The notes: generated by a model from the sequence alone, not told the origin. 64,000 nt of DNA from Liolophura sinensis (GCF_032854445.1 NC_088303.1:31351265-31415264), one strand, 5' to 3'. Counted from the stretch's first letter, positions 32,701 to 45,454 are shown. A program made the numbers and translations.

Positions 32701-35700
32701 AATGTTATTCAGAAAATGAGGCTTAAATAATTTGTGTGTGTCACTGAAGATGTAAGTTTCATAAAACTGAGCAGATTATTTCTTAAGAGCCTAGCCACTC
32801 ATTCTCTCGGCAGTTGAAAGTGCAGAATAATGATGGTAGATTAAGTTGTAAATGACTATGGTTGCCTGCAACCATAATGCTGACCACCGTTGTATAAGAG
32901 AAACATTCTTGAGTACGATGTAAAACACCAGTCAGATAAATAAACAAGTAAATATGAGTATGAACTGACTTTCTGTGTTCTGTGCGATGTATAGAGGATT
33001 AATTTTTGTGTTTGCAGCTGACTGGGCCATGCTTGAGTACAGACATGGAGATCAATACAAGCACCATTGTAAAAATGGTTCTGAGAGAGTAGCAGTGATA
33101 ATGATTACATGTGATCCCAGGGTCCAAGCTGTAAGTGTGTTACCAGGGTTACACTGATTGGCTGATTTCTTTAATGTTATGTTGTGTTAAATGTGTTGAT
33201 AACATAGCAATTTTGAGTACCCTGGATGACCCTAAGTTTCATCCATTACTGACTTTCCCATTTTTCCTGGTTCTATCGATTTTAGAAAGATGTTTTGAGG
33301 TTTTCTTGGACCATGAGGAGATATTCTACTGGAAAATTTCAAGTTTCAGCGCCTAAATAATATTTTGTGACATTTCTGTGCCTGTAAAATTGCACTTTTT
33401 TGTGTGAAATGGTACGCCATTTAGGGTAATTGCAGACCAGTGACGTTTTACAAATTGCAATTAACATCACAGCATTTTTTTTTTTTCTGTACCGAATTGT
33501 GCTTAATCCATGGTGCTAGGGGGCATGTCACTTAATACCGTTGAAGCATTTACAGAAACATTTAAAAGAAAAACCTGAGGTGAAATGACAAGAAGCCTGA
33601 TTTCTCTTTGTTACTGCTCTGGTTTTACTATGCTGTATGTCTTCTCCTACATGTATGTCACGCTGTCGTTGCTACTCTAGTTTTATATAAGTGATTATTT
33701 TTCACTGTCATATAAGTGAATTATTCTTGAGTATGGTGTAAAACACCAGTCAAATAAATAAATATATAAATCTAAAGCAAGTAAAAGACAAATATAAAAA
33801 ACTGTTTTTGTTTGGCAGAGATATGCATTAATTCTTTTCTACTGGCATTTTTATGCGTAATTACTGATGTGTTTACAGATAAGTGATGTGAAGCCAGTAC
33901 TGTTAGCAGAGGAAAACAGCAAGAACGCTGAGTGTTACTATCTGTTTGAGATGAGTCACTCTTGTGTTTGTACAGATATTGCTAAGCCTCTAATGTCCTT
34001 TAGCCTCAGTATTGGATCCATCGTTGTCATTGTGTAAGTACAATTCCATGTCCTGCTGGCATCGTTTTGGGTCATGCACGGAAGGTCTGCCAGCAACTTG
34101 TGCATTGTCATGGGTTTCCCCCAGCATGCCCAGGTTTTCCCCGGTTTCCTTCGCCCAAAATGCTGGCCATCATCATATAAGTAAAGGACAGTGTAAAACA
34201 TCAAGGAAATAAATCAATGTGTAAGTAGTGTCATACATAGGCAGCAACAGTACAACACTACCTTGTGAGCAGTTGCAACACTGCCTCGTGAGCAGTTACA
34301 ACACTGCCTACATGTAGTTATCAGTTACAACACTGCCTAATTATCAGCTACAACACTGCCTGGTGACCAGTTACAACACTGCCTTGTGAGCAGTTGCATC
34401 ACTGTCTAGTAACCAGTTACAACACTGCCTAGTTACCAGTAACAACACTGCCTAGTGACCAGTTACAACACTGCCTACATGTAGTTATCAGTTACAACAC
34501 TGCCTAGTGACCAGTTACAACACTGCCTACATGTAGTTATCAGTTACAACACTGCCTAATTATCAGCTACAACACTGCCTGGTGACCAGTTACAACACTG
34601 CCTAGTAACCAGTTACAACACTGCCTAGTTACCAGTAACAACACTGCCTAGTGACCAGTTATAACACTGCCTACATGTAGTTATCAGTTACAACACTGCC
34701 TAGTGACCAGTTACAACACTGCCTACATGTAGTTATCAGTTACAACACTGCCTAGTGACCAGTTACAACACTGCCTACATGTAGTTATCAGTTACAACAC
34801 TGCCTAGTGACCAGTTACAACACTGCCTACGTGTAGTTATCAGTTACAACACTGCCTGGTGACCATTTACAAAACTGCCTCGTGAGCAGTTACAACACTG
34901 GCTAGTGACAAGTTACAACACTGCCAAGTGACCGGTTACAACATTGCCTAGTGACTAGCTATATCACTCCCAAGTGACCAGTTACAACACTGCCTAGTTA
35001 CCAGTAACAACACTGCCAAGTGACCAGTTACAACACTGCCTACATGTAGTTATCAGTTACAACACTCCCTCTTGAGCAGTTACAACACTGCCTACATGTA
35101 GTTATCAGTTACAACACTGTCTAATTATCAGCTACAACACTGCCTGGTGACCAGTTACAACACTGCCTTGTGAGCAGTTGCATCACTGTCTAGTAACCAG
35201 TTACAACACTGCCTAGTTACCAGTAACAGTACTGCCTAGTGACCAGTTACAACACTGCCTACATGTAGTTATCAGTTACAACACTGCCTGGTGACCAGTT
35301 ACAACACTGCCTTGTGAGCAGTTGCAACACTGCATAGTAACCAGTTACAACACTGCCTAGTTACCAGTAACAACACTGCCTAGTGACCAGTTACAACACT
35401 GCCTACATGTAGTTATCAGTTACAACACTGCCTAGTGACCAGTTACAACACTGCCAAGTGACCAGTTACAACATTGCCTAGTGACTAGCTATATCACTGC
35501 CAAGTGACCAGTTATAACATTGCCTAGTGAGCAGCTACATCACTGCCAAGTGACCAGTTACAACACTGCCAAGTGACCGGTTACAACTAAGCCTGGTGAC
35601 CAGTTACAACATTGCCAAGTAACCAGTTACAACACTGCCTAGTCAGCAGTTACAACATTGCCAAGTGATCAGTTACAACACTGCCAAGTGACCAGTTACA

Positions 35701-37739
35701 GCACTACCAAGTGACCAGTTACAACACTGCCAAGTGACCAGTTACAACACTGCCAAATCACCGGTTACAGCACTGCCAAGTGACCAGTTACAACACTGCC
35801 AAGTAACCGGTTACAGCACTGCCAAGTGACCAGTTACAACACTGCCATGCGACCAGTTAAAGCACTGCCAAGTGACTGGTTGAAGCACTGCCAAGTGACC
35901 AGTTACAACACTGCCAAGTGACCGGTTACAGCACTGCCAAGTGACCGGTTACAGCACTGCCAAGTGAGCAAACACTGCCAAGTGACCAGTTACAACACTG
36001 CCAAGTGACCAGTTACTACACTGCCAAGTGACCGGTTACAGCACTGCCAAGTGAGCCATTACAACACTGCCAAGTGACCAGGTACAACACTGCCAAGTGA
36101 CCAGTTACAGCACTGCCAAGTGATCAGTTACAACACTGCCAAGTGACCGGTTACAACACTGCCAAGTGAGCAGTTACAACACTGCCAAACAGAACCCGGA
36201 ATGCTTACAGGATTATTGTTTGACATAGCTCAGCTCTGTACTTTAAAGAAATGGGTATGAATTTAATAGATGTTGTAATCTCACTCCTGAGGTCCTCCTG
36301 GGGTCCTTCTGGGGTCCTTCTGGGTGTGATAATCCATATGAAACTCATGCAAAATTAAAGACTGGTGAAGTATTTTCATCAAAACAAGAAAAAACAACCA
36401 CTATTATCCCGTTATTTTCTGACCCAGAATGGTCACTACCATTAGTTGGGAATATTTATTTACTGGTAAGTTTTATTATGTTTAGAGAATGGATTAGTAC
36501 AAAATATATATATATTGTCAAATGTTGCAAAATCTAATCTAATATCTAATCTAATAATGAAGAATGAGATGTAAATTTCGTCAAGAGTTCATAGAAGAAT
36601 CACATTTGTGTATGTGATATGGAGGATTGTCCCCTGATTCTAGTGATACTTTGATAAATATGTATGTTTACCCACATTTTTTATAGTTGCATGTAAAGGT
36701 AATTCAGACCTATATTGAACATAAACACAAAAATCACTAGCAAATGTCATGAACATTTGTGTGTTCATTAATGAAGTCAAGGGATCCTTGACAAAGATTC
36801 CGGCCAAAAGGGTCGAAAGCTTGGGCTTATATTTCCGTAGTGACTTAGTTGTTATCATTGAGCCCAGGTAAAACTGAGTCTAAAATAGTATATAATTTGT
36901 GTGCTTATTCCATGTTTTCAGCTTTATGACTCTCTGCGGAGTATATTTACTGGGAGGTGTGCTCTATAACCGGTTTGTGCTCGGGGCAAAAGGCATGGAA
37001 CAAATCCCAAATTACAGCTTCTGGCTCGATTTTGGTAACCTCCAAGCGGTATGTATTAATTACATGTAGTATTACTGTCTATTATTCCATGGAGTGGGGA
37101 GACCTGGGATCAAACCCAGGTCAGGTCATACCAAAGACTGTGAAAATGGTACCTATTGCTGCCTCATTTGGCACCAACGGTGAGAGGTTAGAACATGGAC
37201 AAGCTGGCCCGGTGTCAGTATAATGTGACTGTTTGGGGTGTCACGTCTGGTGTCTTCAGTATGCTACTTCATTGGCGGCAGCACTTTGGTGGGATTGACT
37301 TGAAATTTAGCACACGTAACAAGCGTTTATGCAATGTTTATGCAAGTTAGGGTTTAGCTGATACAGTGGAAGTGATAACACGTGATTTTTTTTATTTCTT
37401 TTTAATTTCAGTATTCTAAATATGCTATCTGACATAGTTTGACATCCTGATCACGAATCCGGTCTTATTTTTTCCTGCGATGTATCTTTTCCCACATTTT
37501 TGCAGGTCACATGACAGAAAAACTGTTATAGCTGTAAAGCTGAAAATCGCTGTGTATAAATTGCTATACATGTGCTGTATGTAAGGAGAATATTGTTGAA
37601 TTACATTTTTGCCATGTTTCAGGATGGTTGTAATTTGGTGTGCAGGACGCGCTCAGTATCACGTTCGTACAAGGGCATCGGCGATGACCAGTTAGCTGAG
37701 ACAGAGGATGACAGAGATGATCATTTGTTGCCCATGTGA
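29767..37739 (+). CDS. M6PR: Cation-dependent mannose-6-phosphate receptor
   Basis: A type I membrane receptor that binds mannose-6-phosphate on lysosomal hydrolases in the trans-Golgi and carries them to endosomes. Exons: 29767-29954, 31789-31955, 33018-33130, 33879-34033, 36922-37048, 37623-37739; the total is 867 bases, 288 residues (human 277). An in-frame TGA at 29746-29748 supports the start, though Met15 would give a more typical signal peptide; the hydrophobic stretch is at about residues 19-36. The lumenal domain keeps the family's sugar-contact residues by alignment: Gln96, Arg142, Glu167 and Tyr177 (in CYYLFEM), plus Asp130 of the metal loop. The membrane span is at about 199-223. 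The cytosolic tail has GAKGMEQ.P, FW.D.GNL.ADGC and C-terminal DDHLLPM, an acidic dileucine signal of the kind bound by GGA adaptors. No breaks were seen. Confidence 0.96.
32230..32530. repeat. Roughly 100-base tandem triplication in M6PR intron 2
   Basis: Three units begin with AACCCTTGAAAGTATACATG at about 32231, 32331 and 32430. Each carries TAAGTAAGGGTTATTAAAAG, GCCTCAAAAACGAAATTTTT and a T run before TTGGCACA. The near identity implies a recent origin. Confidence 0.92.
32866..32955 (+). mobile_element. SINE-A tail in M6PR intron 2
   Basis: CAACCATAATGCTGACCACC, TTCTTGAGTACGATGTAAAA and AGATAAATAAAC. Confidence 0.75.
33216..33430 (+). mobile_element. MITE family 2 copy in M6PR intron 3
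   Basis: TACCCTGGATGACCCTAAGT at the left and CATTTAGGGTA at the right are inverted ends. TTTCATCCATTACTGACT and TTTTGTGACATTT are shared with 42180 and 60533. Confidence 0.6.
33695..33775 (+). mobile_element. SINE-A tail in M6PR intron 3
   Basis: TTCTTGAGTATGGTGTAAAA, CACCAGTCAAATAAATAAAT. Confidence 0.75.
34060..34218 (+). mobile_element. SINE-A, body and tail, just after an M6PR donor
   Basis: GGTCTGCCAGCAACTTGTGC, CATGGGTTTCCCCCAGCATG, TTTCCCCGGTTTCCTTCGCC, ATGCTGGCCATCATCATATA and AAATAAATC. It starts about 27 bases after the donor of M6PR exon 33879-34033 and abuts the large minisatellite. Confidence 0.82.
34235..36187. repeat. Large minisatellite with higher-order structure in M6PR intron 4
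   Basis: About 80 units based on a 23-base motif (GTGACCAGTTACAACACTGCC plus two bases). In the left half (to about 35420) the motif alternates with a 29-base variant carrying ACATGTAGTTATCAG, making a 52-base pair unit and longer repeated blocks. The right half is mostly the CCAAGTGACC form. The two halves therefore evolved by different unit amplifications. Confidence 0.95.
37090..37301 (+). mobile_element. SINE-B copy in M6PR intron 5
   Basis: GGGAGACCTGGGATCAAACC, CAGGTCAGGTCATACCAAAG, AAAATGGTACCTATTGCTGC, GTGTCAGTATAATGTGACTG and GGCGGCAGCACTTTGGTGG. The A-box part of the head is missing. It lies about 40 bases after the donor at 37049. Confidence 0.85.
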
Positions 37740-38734
37740 TAGGAAGATTTCTTTCCTCTCAAAAAGCAAAAAAAAAAAATCAACAATAAGAAAAAATGAA
37801 AGAACTAAAAGCAAAAAGAAGTTAGATTGTGTTTGGAGTTGTGACAATAGAGAGTCTGTGAAAGCCGTGTGAAGAGTGCCGAGTGATTTAATTGCTTTAC
37901 GACCACTGGACAAATCTTTTGGTGCTTAAAGGTCGATCTCCTGGTTTCTCTCTGTAGTTATTTATCATCTGCGTGAGTTGTTGAAAATTATGAAAAGCAA
38001 ACAAAAGTTTCTGCTTCAATTTTTCTTTCCAATTTCCAAATTTACATCAAATCCTGGTATGTGTTTCCCATGGTTTTGTTTTGGTTTAAGGTATGCCTTC
38101 AAAAGCACATCTGGAAATGTGAGGATGTAAATATGCAGAATTTCTGCTTCCTTCAAAACTGAAGACAAAAGATATTTATATGTAAATGTTAAGACTTGTT
38201 GCTTTAGGGCAAATGCATAATTAGTGATTATGGTGTAGCTGTTTCTGTGTTTTTTTAAATAGATTTATTTGGGTGTTAACAAAAATATGTAAGAGGGTGT
38301 CCAAACAGCCCTTTTTGATACCATTTTGTTTGAGCAGGGCGTCCAGATGTCATGTATGCCTTCCTTTCACAAGATAAAAGTACACAAGAAAACAATTTTC
38401 CTAAAGGCCTCAGTGATTAGCACACAAATTAAGTAGCTTACAGTAGTGACATCAACATTGATAGCTGTCAATACAACTTTGTTACAGGGAAAGCCTGAAT
38501 TAGGGGTGCCGTTAAAGCTAGCACAGCGTTCCCATTATGTTCATCAATGACATTTCTGAATATGCTCTACCTTTGACGGGATATATGCATAAAAAAGAGT
38601 GGTTATAAAGAAAAGATAAAGAATGCCTCATAAATGAAGTATTTTTTTTTTTGTTGTTATTTTTTGGGCATGTCTTTCTTCATTTTGTTTAAAACCATAC
38701 TCTTTGTTTTATATTACCTTTGCATTTATGTATT

Positions 38735-38905
38735 AGGTGACGTGCATGTATGTATTTAGCGATTTGTATGTATTACATGACTTGCATGTATTAAATGATG
38801 TATGTATTACATGACTGGCATGTATTGTATGACTTGCATAGATTAATTGATGTATGTATTACATGACTTGTATGTATTACATGACTTGCATGTATTACAT
38901 GTAAG
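38735..38905. repeat. Degenerate short tandem repeat (GTATTACATGACTTGCAT)
   Basis: About eight imperfect copies of an 18-22 base motif in the M6PR 3' flank. Confidence 0.75.
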
Positions 38906-40159
38906 TGACTTGGGAAGAAGATGGGTGTAATTATCAGGGTTTGATGAATTCAGTCATATTTGTCCTTAAGGAAGAAAATTGTGGGATCATTCATGCTTTC
39001 ATGCTTGTTTCATTTAGCGTTTTGAAAAAAAAAAAAAAAAGAACATGCAAATTTTTTGTAACCATATTCATGCAGTTTTGTAGGTTTTTAAGTTGTCTTG
39101 GACACTGTCAGGTGGTAGATCTATAAACACTGGTTATATGGCACCTTGACATTGTGAAGGTACTGTGAGGAGACAAGTAGACTGACCTCAGCATGCAGAG
39201 GACATAAAGCCTATAGGGGGTTTGGGCACCGGCATTGCCTTCATCAATTGGTGGGCAAAGTTCAGATTTATGATTCACAACAGTGTCCTTTATGGAGCAT
39301 ACATGGTTCAAATTACATTCATATTTGGTAGTTTATGTTACATGGAAGATTTTGGCTTTTTTGTTGTTTTTTTTTTTTTATTTAATATTTGGGTAACTAC
39401 ATATACTAATTAAAGAAATATATGTACATTTCATTTTGTATTCATTTTAAAAGCACATGGTTTACTGGTATATGCCTATGTACTGGTAGAGTGCATGTTT
39501 CATAACAGTGATTAAATGATTCTGGAGTGGTTATCGCTGTTGTTTAAAGAAGTTTAACGCTGTAATTTGTAGAAACTCTTGCATGATTTTTGAGCTTTTG
39601 TGTTCTGATCATAGAGTGATGTCCCTTGTGGCTCACACTGACCTCTTCATGACCTGTTAATAAGTGTAATAATGCGTCTTGACTAACAATAAACATCTTA
39701 GATTGTTTGCTGAAAGTATTGGAGGAATTTTGCTTAAATCTTTAGTTGGAGATAAATAATGCAGTTGACTTCTGACATATAAGGATGACTTGCTTGGTTG
39801 TTACATGTACATATATACGTATATTTACTGCTGTTAGCTAATGAGATTTTATTGCACGTGCCATTTCAGGCCATTGGTCCATTTTAGGGGAGATCAGTCA
39901 TCTCGAGGCATAAAATGTTTACGAGACAAAATTCTTGACAGCATTTGCACATTCCAGCATCCGTTTTTTGTTTGTTATCCATATGAATGAAATGCTGGTC
40001 ATATAGTCTATTAAGCTGAACGGATTTCAAGCCTGACATAATCTTGTTTATAATCATGCTAAAAAAAATCTGATTCATACTATACTTTCTATGATATGAT
40101 CAGTCTTTTTATCATATAATGTTATATGGTTAACAAAACATAAGGAGAACATGCCAAGC

Positions 40160-40475
40160 CTGAAGAGAGTGTTGGTTCAGTCTTTATGACACGTAAGATG
40201 CTGGTTCAAACCCGGCCTTGGACAAGGAATTTGTAGAGTCCCTCGCACTCACTGCTTCTCGGGCCTTGCTGAAAGTAGGCATTTGATGACGACTGTGTGG
40301 CCGCTTGCACTTAATCTTATGATCATTGCATACCACTTGTCTTTTTGTCCTTGCGAAAAGTTGGTCAGTAACTTGCCAAAGGTCAGTAGTTTTTTGCCAC
40401 ACATAAAACTGACCACTATCACATAAATGAACAATTATTGAGTATGGCTTGGAGCAAGAGTTAAATAAATAAATA
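40160..40475 (+). mobile_element. SINE-D (tRNA-derived), copy 2
   Basis: Head with TTGGTTCAGTC (A-box-like) and GGTTCAAACCC (B box), then CCCTCGCACTCACTGCTTCT, GGGCCTTGCTGAAAG, AAAGGTCAGTAGTTTTTTGC, AAAACTGACCACTATCACAT and AAATAAATAAAT. Confidence 0.78.
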
Positions 40476-40889
40476 TATTGTGAGGTGCTTGTTACATGAA
40501 CCCAAGGTGTCTTAAAATATTTTATTTCTAGACAACACAATAACATTCTGTGCTTCTTCACCAGTGCTACTATAAATTGCTGATGGCAAAGTCAGTTTTA
40601 TTAAGGTGACCAAGCTGGTTAATATCACAGTTTTGAGTAGAATTTTGAAGAACAGTTATAGAAAGCAAGAAATCTTTATCTGGATCTGCTTTAATTCTGC
40701 CGAAAAGCCAAAGCCATTGTTTAATACCTCTTCTGATACATGTAACAACCTACATGTCAGTCAGTTCAAGCGTCTTGACTTACTGATGTGTGTACCTCAG
40801 ATAAGAAGGTAAATTGAGTTCTTGATGGCCATTCTGTCATATTGCATGTTGATTGGTTGAGGACTCAGATGTTACACATTGTAACAAAG

Positions 40890-40891
<2 letters not shown>

Positions 40892-40959
<68 letters not shown>

Positions 40960-40965
40960 CACATA
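40892..40965. repeat. AT microsatellite
   Basis: A TA run of about 70 bases, the longest in the window. Confidence 0.95.
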
Positions 40966-41432
40966 TACACATGATTTATTATGTCCATATAGGTAAGTGT
41001 GTGAAATAAAATCATGTGATGTATGTATGTATTGTCTTGAACATACGGTTCTAGGAAATAATTCTATTTTAAAAGTGGAATCCATTGGACTTTTATGGCA
41101 CATTTGTTGTCATGGAGACAAGACCTTGAAACGATAACTTTTACTTCCTCAACAGTAAAGACTTCAGTAATGTTTGTAAGAGTTTCCTTTCAGCTCCTCT
41201 CAGCGACCCTTATAAAAGCTTATGATCAGTGTGTTAAAATGGATCATTGTATTTATTGGTATATATGAAGATTACACTATGCCTTGTGTGTTGTGTTGTT
41301 ATGGTTTCAGGCTTGGCCAAAATGTTTCTTTAAATGCTTGTGTGTATAATAAGGTGGGAAGATCTACATACCTGTTGATGGAATTTCTTGACAATATTTT
41401 TCCTGTGTCCACACTCTTTGATAAGCACAGAG

Positions 41433-41696
41433 GCCCATTAGTGTCACGGTGAAAACAAAAAATGGTGGTAAAAAAAGTCGATTTTTCAACTTTTTTTCTC
41501 GAAATTTTGACCTTTAGTTCATAATTTTGACTTTCTTATGTCATGCAGCTGGCATTGCGATTAGGAGCAAACTACGCACATTTACCTTGTGTATTACTGT
41601 ATACAATGTCTCCGTGTTTCATCAATGTGTGACATCAAATAGTCGAAATTGTGACTTTTTTTACTAAAATATTTTTTTCCTCCGACACTAATGGGC
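41433..41696. mobile_element. MITE-like element with 13-base perfect inverted ends
   Basis: GCCCATTAGTGTC at 41433-41445 and GACACTAATGGGC at 41684-41696 are exact inverted copies. Inner symmetry (AAAAAAGTCGA / AGTCGAAATTGTGACTTTT) continues. It is 264 bases, with no open frame and no clear target duplication. Confidence 0.7.
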
Positions 41697-42179
41697 TTCC
41701 AAAGATAAGCTCTTGCCATTCTCATTATTCTGTCTATGTATACGTACACCAGCCAACAGAATGTATCCTGAGAGACTAAACAGGTCATTACATGCCTGGC
41801 CTCTTGAGAAAAAGTTGCGCATATACAAGTAATCAGAACTAGATGTTGAGAATGGGGGATTCGTTGGCCATCCACAAAGAGAAGCAAATTTGTCAACTCA
41901 TAAACCAGCATGCAGTGCCCTATATTTTACTTGACTAACAATGCATGCCAGCTTTGGATTATTCATCGTCATTTATTATGTTATTGAGATCTCTAGTATA
42001 TTTGTTATTCATACAGGTAGATGAGGTGAAAGGTTTACATCCTTTTGTGTGGAGGGTCTGAAAATCCCATTATGACAGGCTTTCTCTGTAGATGTCTAAT
42101 AATTCATGTGTCCGTGTATGTACATGGACTGTGCTTTTCTTACAAAATATTCTTTGGCATAAAAGGACAAGGTCAGGTA

Positions 42180-42400
42180 CCGCCTATTATACTCTAAATG
42201 ACCTGAAATTTCATCCATGACTAAGTTTTCAGTTTGCCAGATTCTGGGAGTTTTATTGATTTATAGATAAGTTTGTTTGGAAGGTAGAATGATATCCTAG
42301 TGGAAAAATGGAAAGTAATATCTCATGACACTTACATTGTATTTGCGTCCAAAAATGGTGTTTTGTGTGGTCGAATTTTTAGGTTATTTAGGGTAGTGGG
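42180..42400 (+). mobile_element. MITE family 2 copy
   Basis: Left part ACTCTAAATGACCTGAAATTT and right part AATTTTTAGGTTATTTAGGGTA are inverted ends. The middle has TTTCATCCATGACTAAG, TTTGCCAGATTCTGGGAG and AATATCTCATGACA, shared with 60533. Confidence 0.72.
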
Positions 42401-42728
42401 TATGCTATAATATGGCTGGGTGGGGTGGGGTGTGGTGTGTGGTGGTTTCAGCCCGGTGTGCTATTGAGGCAGCACCATAAATTTGGTGGCATTGAACCAC
42501 AATCAAAAAACACCTAAGACTACATAATTAGTTTGTGCAAATTGTTGCACAACAAGAACATCTGCCTTTATCAATAGCGATTCCAGCCAGAGTCAGAATT
42601 CTGATTTACATTTAATCATTCTCATTTAAAAAATGACATGAACTGTTTGAATTTGTATTTTTCTTGATTCCCTAAAAAAATGTATACACATATATTGTTA
42701 TACACGTACTATTGATTTTACCATTTAA

Positions 42729-42910
42729 AGGGGTACAGAATCGGTTCTTATTGGCTGGTGTGAGAGATAGGTAAGTCCAGGATATGCCCTGCCTGAGCTG
42801 GATTTTTGGTGGTGTTCATTTATTTAAGCGTGAGCAAGGCTGCAAGATTTAACCCAGGAAACCCTATCTCAACAGTCAGCCAATCAGCATCGATTCTGTA
42901 CAGTATCCCT
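42729..42910. mobile_element. MITE family 3 copy with TTAA target duplication
   Basis: TTAA at 42725-42728 and again at 42911-42914 flank an element that starts AGGGGTACAGAATC and ends GATTCTGTACAGTATCCCT. The 182 bases share CAAGGCTGCAAGATTTAACC and CAGGAAACCCT with 61408-61563. TTAA duplication is the piggyBac hallmark, so this may be a piggyBac-type MITE. Confidence 0.78.
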
Positions 42911-43564
42911 TTAAATTATTTCTTTTCATGTATTGTACTAATTACCAGGTGTGGCACATGTATTTGTATTTGGAAACAGTTAAAATATTGATGTCTTTTG
43001 AGAAAAATTATATTTACATGTATTTCTGTTCTTCAGTGTTCATGATGAAAGGAGCAACGTCATATTTCAAGAATTCAGATGTCCAATGTTCTGTGGGCTG
43101 TTTAAATTTTAACAACTAAGTTAACAGAAATGTTAAGTTAAATTTTTGTGGGCATGTAGCCTCTACAGGCTGCTAGTATGGATGTCACAAATGGAGTTTC
43201 ATTAATTATTTATATCATGACTTGTTCTTGTAGCTAGAAATCACTCCTACCTGTGCTATTTTCCAAAATGTGACTGGGGTATAATTTTAATGTTTGTTAA
43301 TTGTTAATGAACACACCTTGGCATGTGATTGTGGGACATTTATTTATTATTATGATCTGTGAAACAAATTTTTGTTGGTTTCAATAAACTTTTCCTATTT
43401 TGCTGGTATCATGGTAGTAAACATCGGCTTTTTTTGGCTGGCTCCAAATTTCAAAAACACCTCCAATTGGTAGATATTAAGCACAAACATATAATTATAC
43501 ACATTGTGAGACTGGGCCTGCTTTGAACATAAAACTTCACACGATAGCAATTAAGTTTCTGTAT

Positions 43565-43592
43565 AATTATATATATATATATATATGTATAT
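43565..43592. repeat. AT microsatellite
   Basis: A TA dinucleotide run. Confidence 0.85.
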
Positions 43593-44236
43593 AAAAAGAG
43601 AAAGATCCCCTGGTGAGGAGAATTTACATAGGAAAAAATTAATAAAACGCCTTCTCAACTTTCTACGTTTTGTTATATTCCAACTGCAGTTTCAAACTTC
43701 ATGGTATTTTCAATGAATATGAATGTCCACAGAGGTCTTCATATATGATATGTGTTACCAGTAACTAAGGAATATGTTACGTACATGTCAAAACAGGCAG
43801 TGGTTTAGTTACATGGCATAATACATGGATAAATTGTGGCTGGGAACAAGGTCGTACATGTATAAAACTGTTAAGTGGCGAACATTAGAAAAATCAGTAC
43901 CTAAGCGTGTCTATCCGCAGGGCGACTAGTGACGATGCGTCTTTATTAGCATAGAACGGATGGCCTGCGGATAATCTGTGACATAATATTTGTACATATA
44001 CAATGTATAATATATACAATGAGAAATACAAATGATTTTGTTTGACAAAATTAATCAACATAAATTATGCAAGCATGTGGTACATCATCATATTATGAGA
44101 TACAATGTTAGGGCCGATGACTACCATTGAGACATGGGTTGTATTTATTTATGAAGAAAGTTTATTTTACATCTAAGGTGGCTTCATTTCCATCTAATAC
44201 TTCATAAAATGGAAAGACTTTAAACGAGGGAGTCAA

Positions 44237-44237
44237 T

Positions 44238-44280
<43 letters not shown>
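44237..44280. repeat. AT microsatellite
   Basis: A TA run; a second run follows at 44348-44378. Confidence 0.9.
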
Positions 44281-44282
<2 letters not shown>

Positions 44283-44343
44283 AGAGGCTCGAGTCTTTGT
44301 TCATCGTGCACTTCACTAGCTATAGCTATCAAGTCATTCTCCT

Positions 44344-44377
<34 letters not shown>

Positions 44378-44519
44378 GGTACTAAATTCTGAACTAAAAT
44401 TGAAACTTAATTGCCATCTTGAAGCACATTTTCAGTGGTCTTTCAAATGATGAATATATGCTCACTCAACATGACAGAGTAACTGTGCATAGATATAAAT
44501 ATAGTGTTCTTCCATTTTG

Positions 44520-44620
44520 ATGGAGGACTGTATCAGGGTGACATGTAAGCGCTATCTACCTCCGAACTGGAGGGAATTTCCAGAAATCGCTGGTTCAAAT
44601 CCCCAACCGGTATTAGGCCC
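44520..44620 (+). repeat. Possible tRNA-derived SINE head fragment
   Basis: GGTGACATGTAAGCGCTATC, TACCTCCGAACTGGAGGGAA and a B-box-like GCTGGTTCAAATCCCC. Part of it recurs at 62845-62890 (GTCTACCTCTATGCTGGAGG). Too short to classify. Confidence 0.4.
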
Positions 44621-45179
44621 CTGTCATAGTTGGGTGAACTGTTAAATAGGGTATCAGGTGTCTACTGTCTGGTCAGTGAGTTGATACATTTGTTTGCCCA
44701 CTGTTTTTACATATAGGCTTATTAATAATCCATTTAGGCTGCATTTAAGGCCACCTGTATTTAATGGGTTTCCTATTCATGTTTTTGTGACTTATTGGAG
44801 TATCTTGATATTTTGTGTTTATCTTTCCTGGTCTTTAGGTAAAAAAAAGGGAAAAGTGTCATGTGTAAATGGTTTATCATATGACAGCAGATCAGAATGT
44901 AGGCTCTGGTGCATGTAGGCCTATATCCATGTGTAAACTGTTGGGTCTATGCATATACAAATAGGCCCAATTCCATATGCATTTACATACATGGAGGCCT
45001 GTAATGTAAGGTCAACAATGTCTCAGTTTCGCATTTAGGTGGCAGGAGGTGTCCTAATTACTACAAATGGAAAAGAAGGACATTTTGTGGTTGATTATAC
45101 ACAGGCCTGTATTATAGGCCAGAAATTATGATAGATCTACTGTATGTATGCTTGGCTTTTAAGACCACACATAATTTTT

Positions 45180-45440
45180 AAGTCATGATTTGTTTATTTA
45201 TATATTTGATTGCTGTTTTACGCTGTACTCAAAAATATTCCACTTAAACCACGGTGGCCAGCATTATGGTGGGGGGAAACTGGGCAGAGCTCAGGGGAAA
45301 CCCATGACCATCCACAGGTTGCTCCCAAACCTTCCCATGTACGGCCGGAGAGAAAGCCAGCATGAGCTGGACTCGAACTCACACCGACCGCATTGGTGAG
45401 AGGCTCCTGGGCACTAACCAACTAAGCCACGGAGGCCCCT
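45180..45440 (-). mobile_element. SINE-A, full length, reverse orientation
   Basis: The most complete copy. On the minus strand it reads a tRNA-like head (GGCCTCCGTGGCTTAGTTGG as A-box region, GTGAGTTCGAGTCCAGC as B box), then CTGGCTTTCTCTCCGGCCGT, AACCTGTGGATGGTCATGGG, CTGCCCAGTTTC, CCATAATGCTGGCCACC and the AAATAAAC tail. It splits a repeat shared with 55065-55205. Confidence 0.9.
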
Positions 45441-45454
45441 AAAACATATGACGA

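Noticed and set aside
34235-36187. CRISPR-like array
   Set aside because: Direct tandem units with no unique spacers, inside an animal intron.
40184-40561. Minus-strand 125-codon frame
   Set aside because: Antisense of the SINE-D copy.
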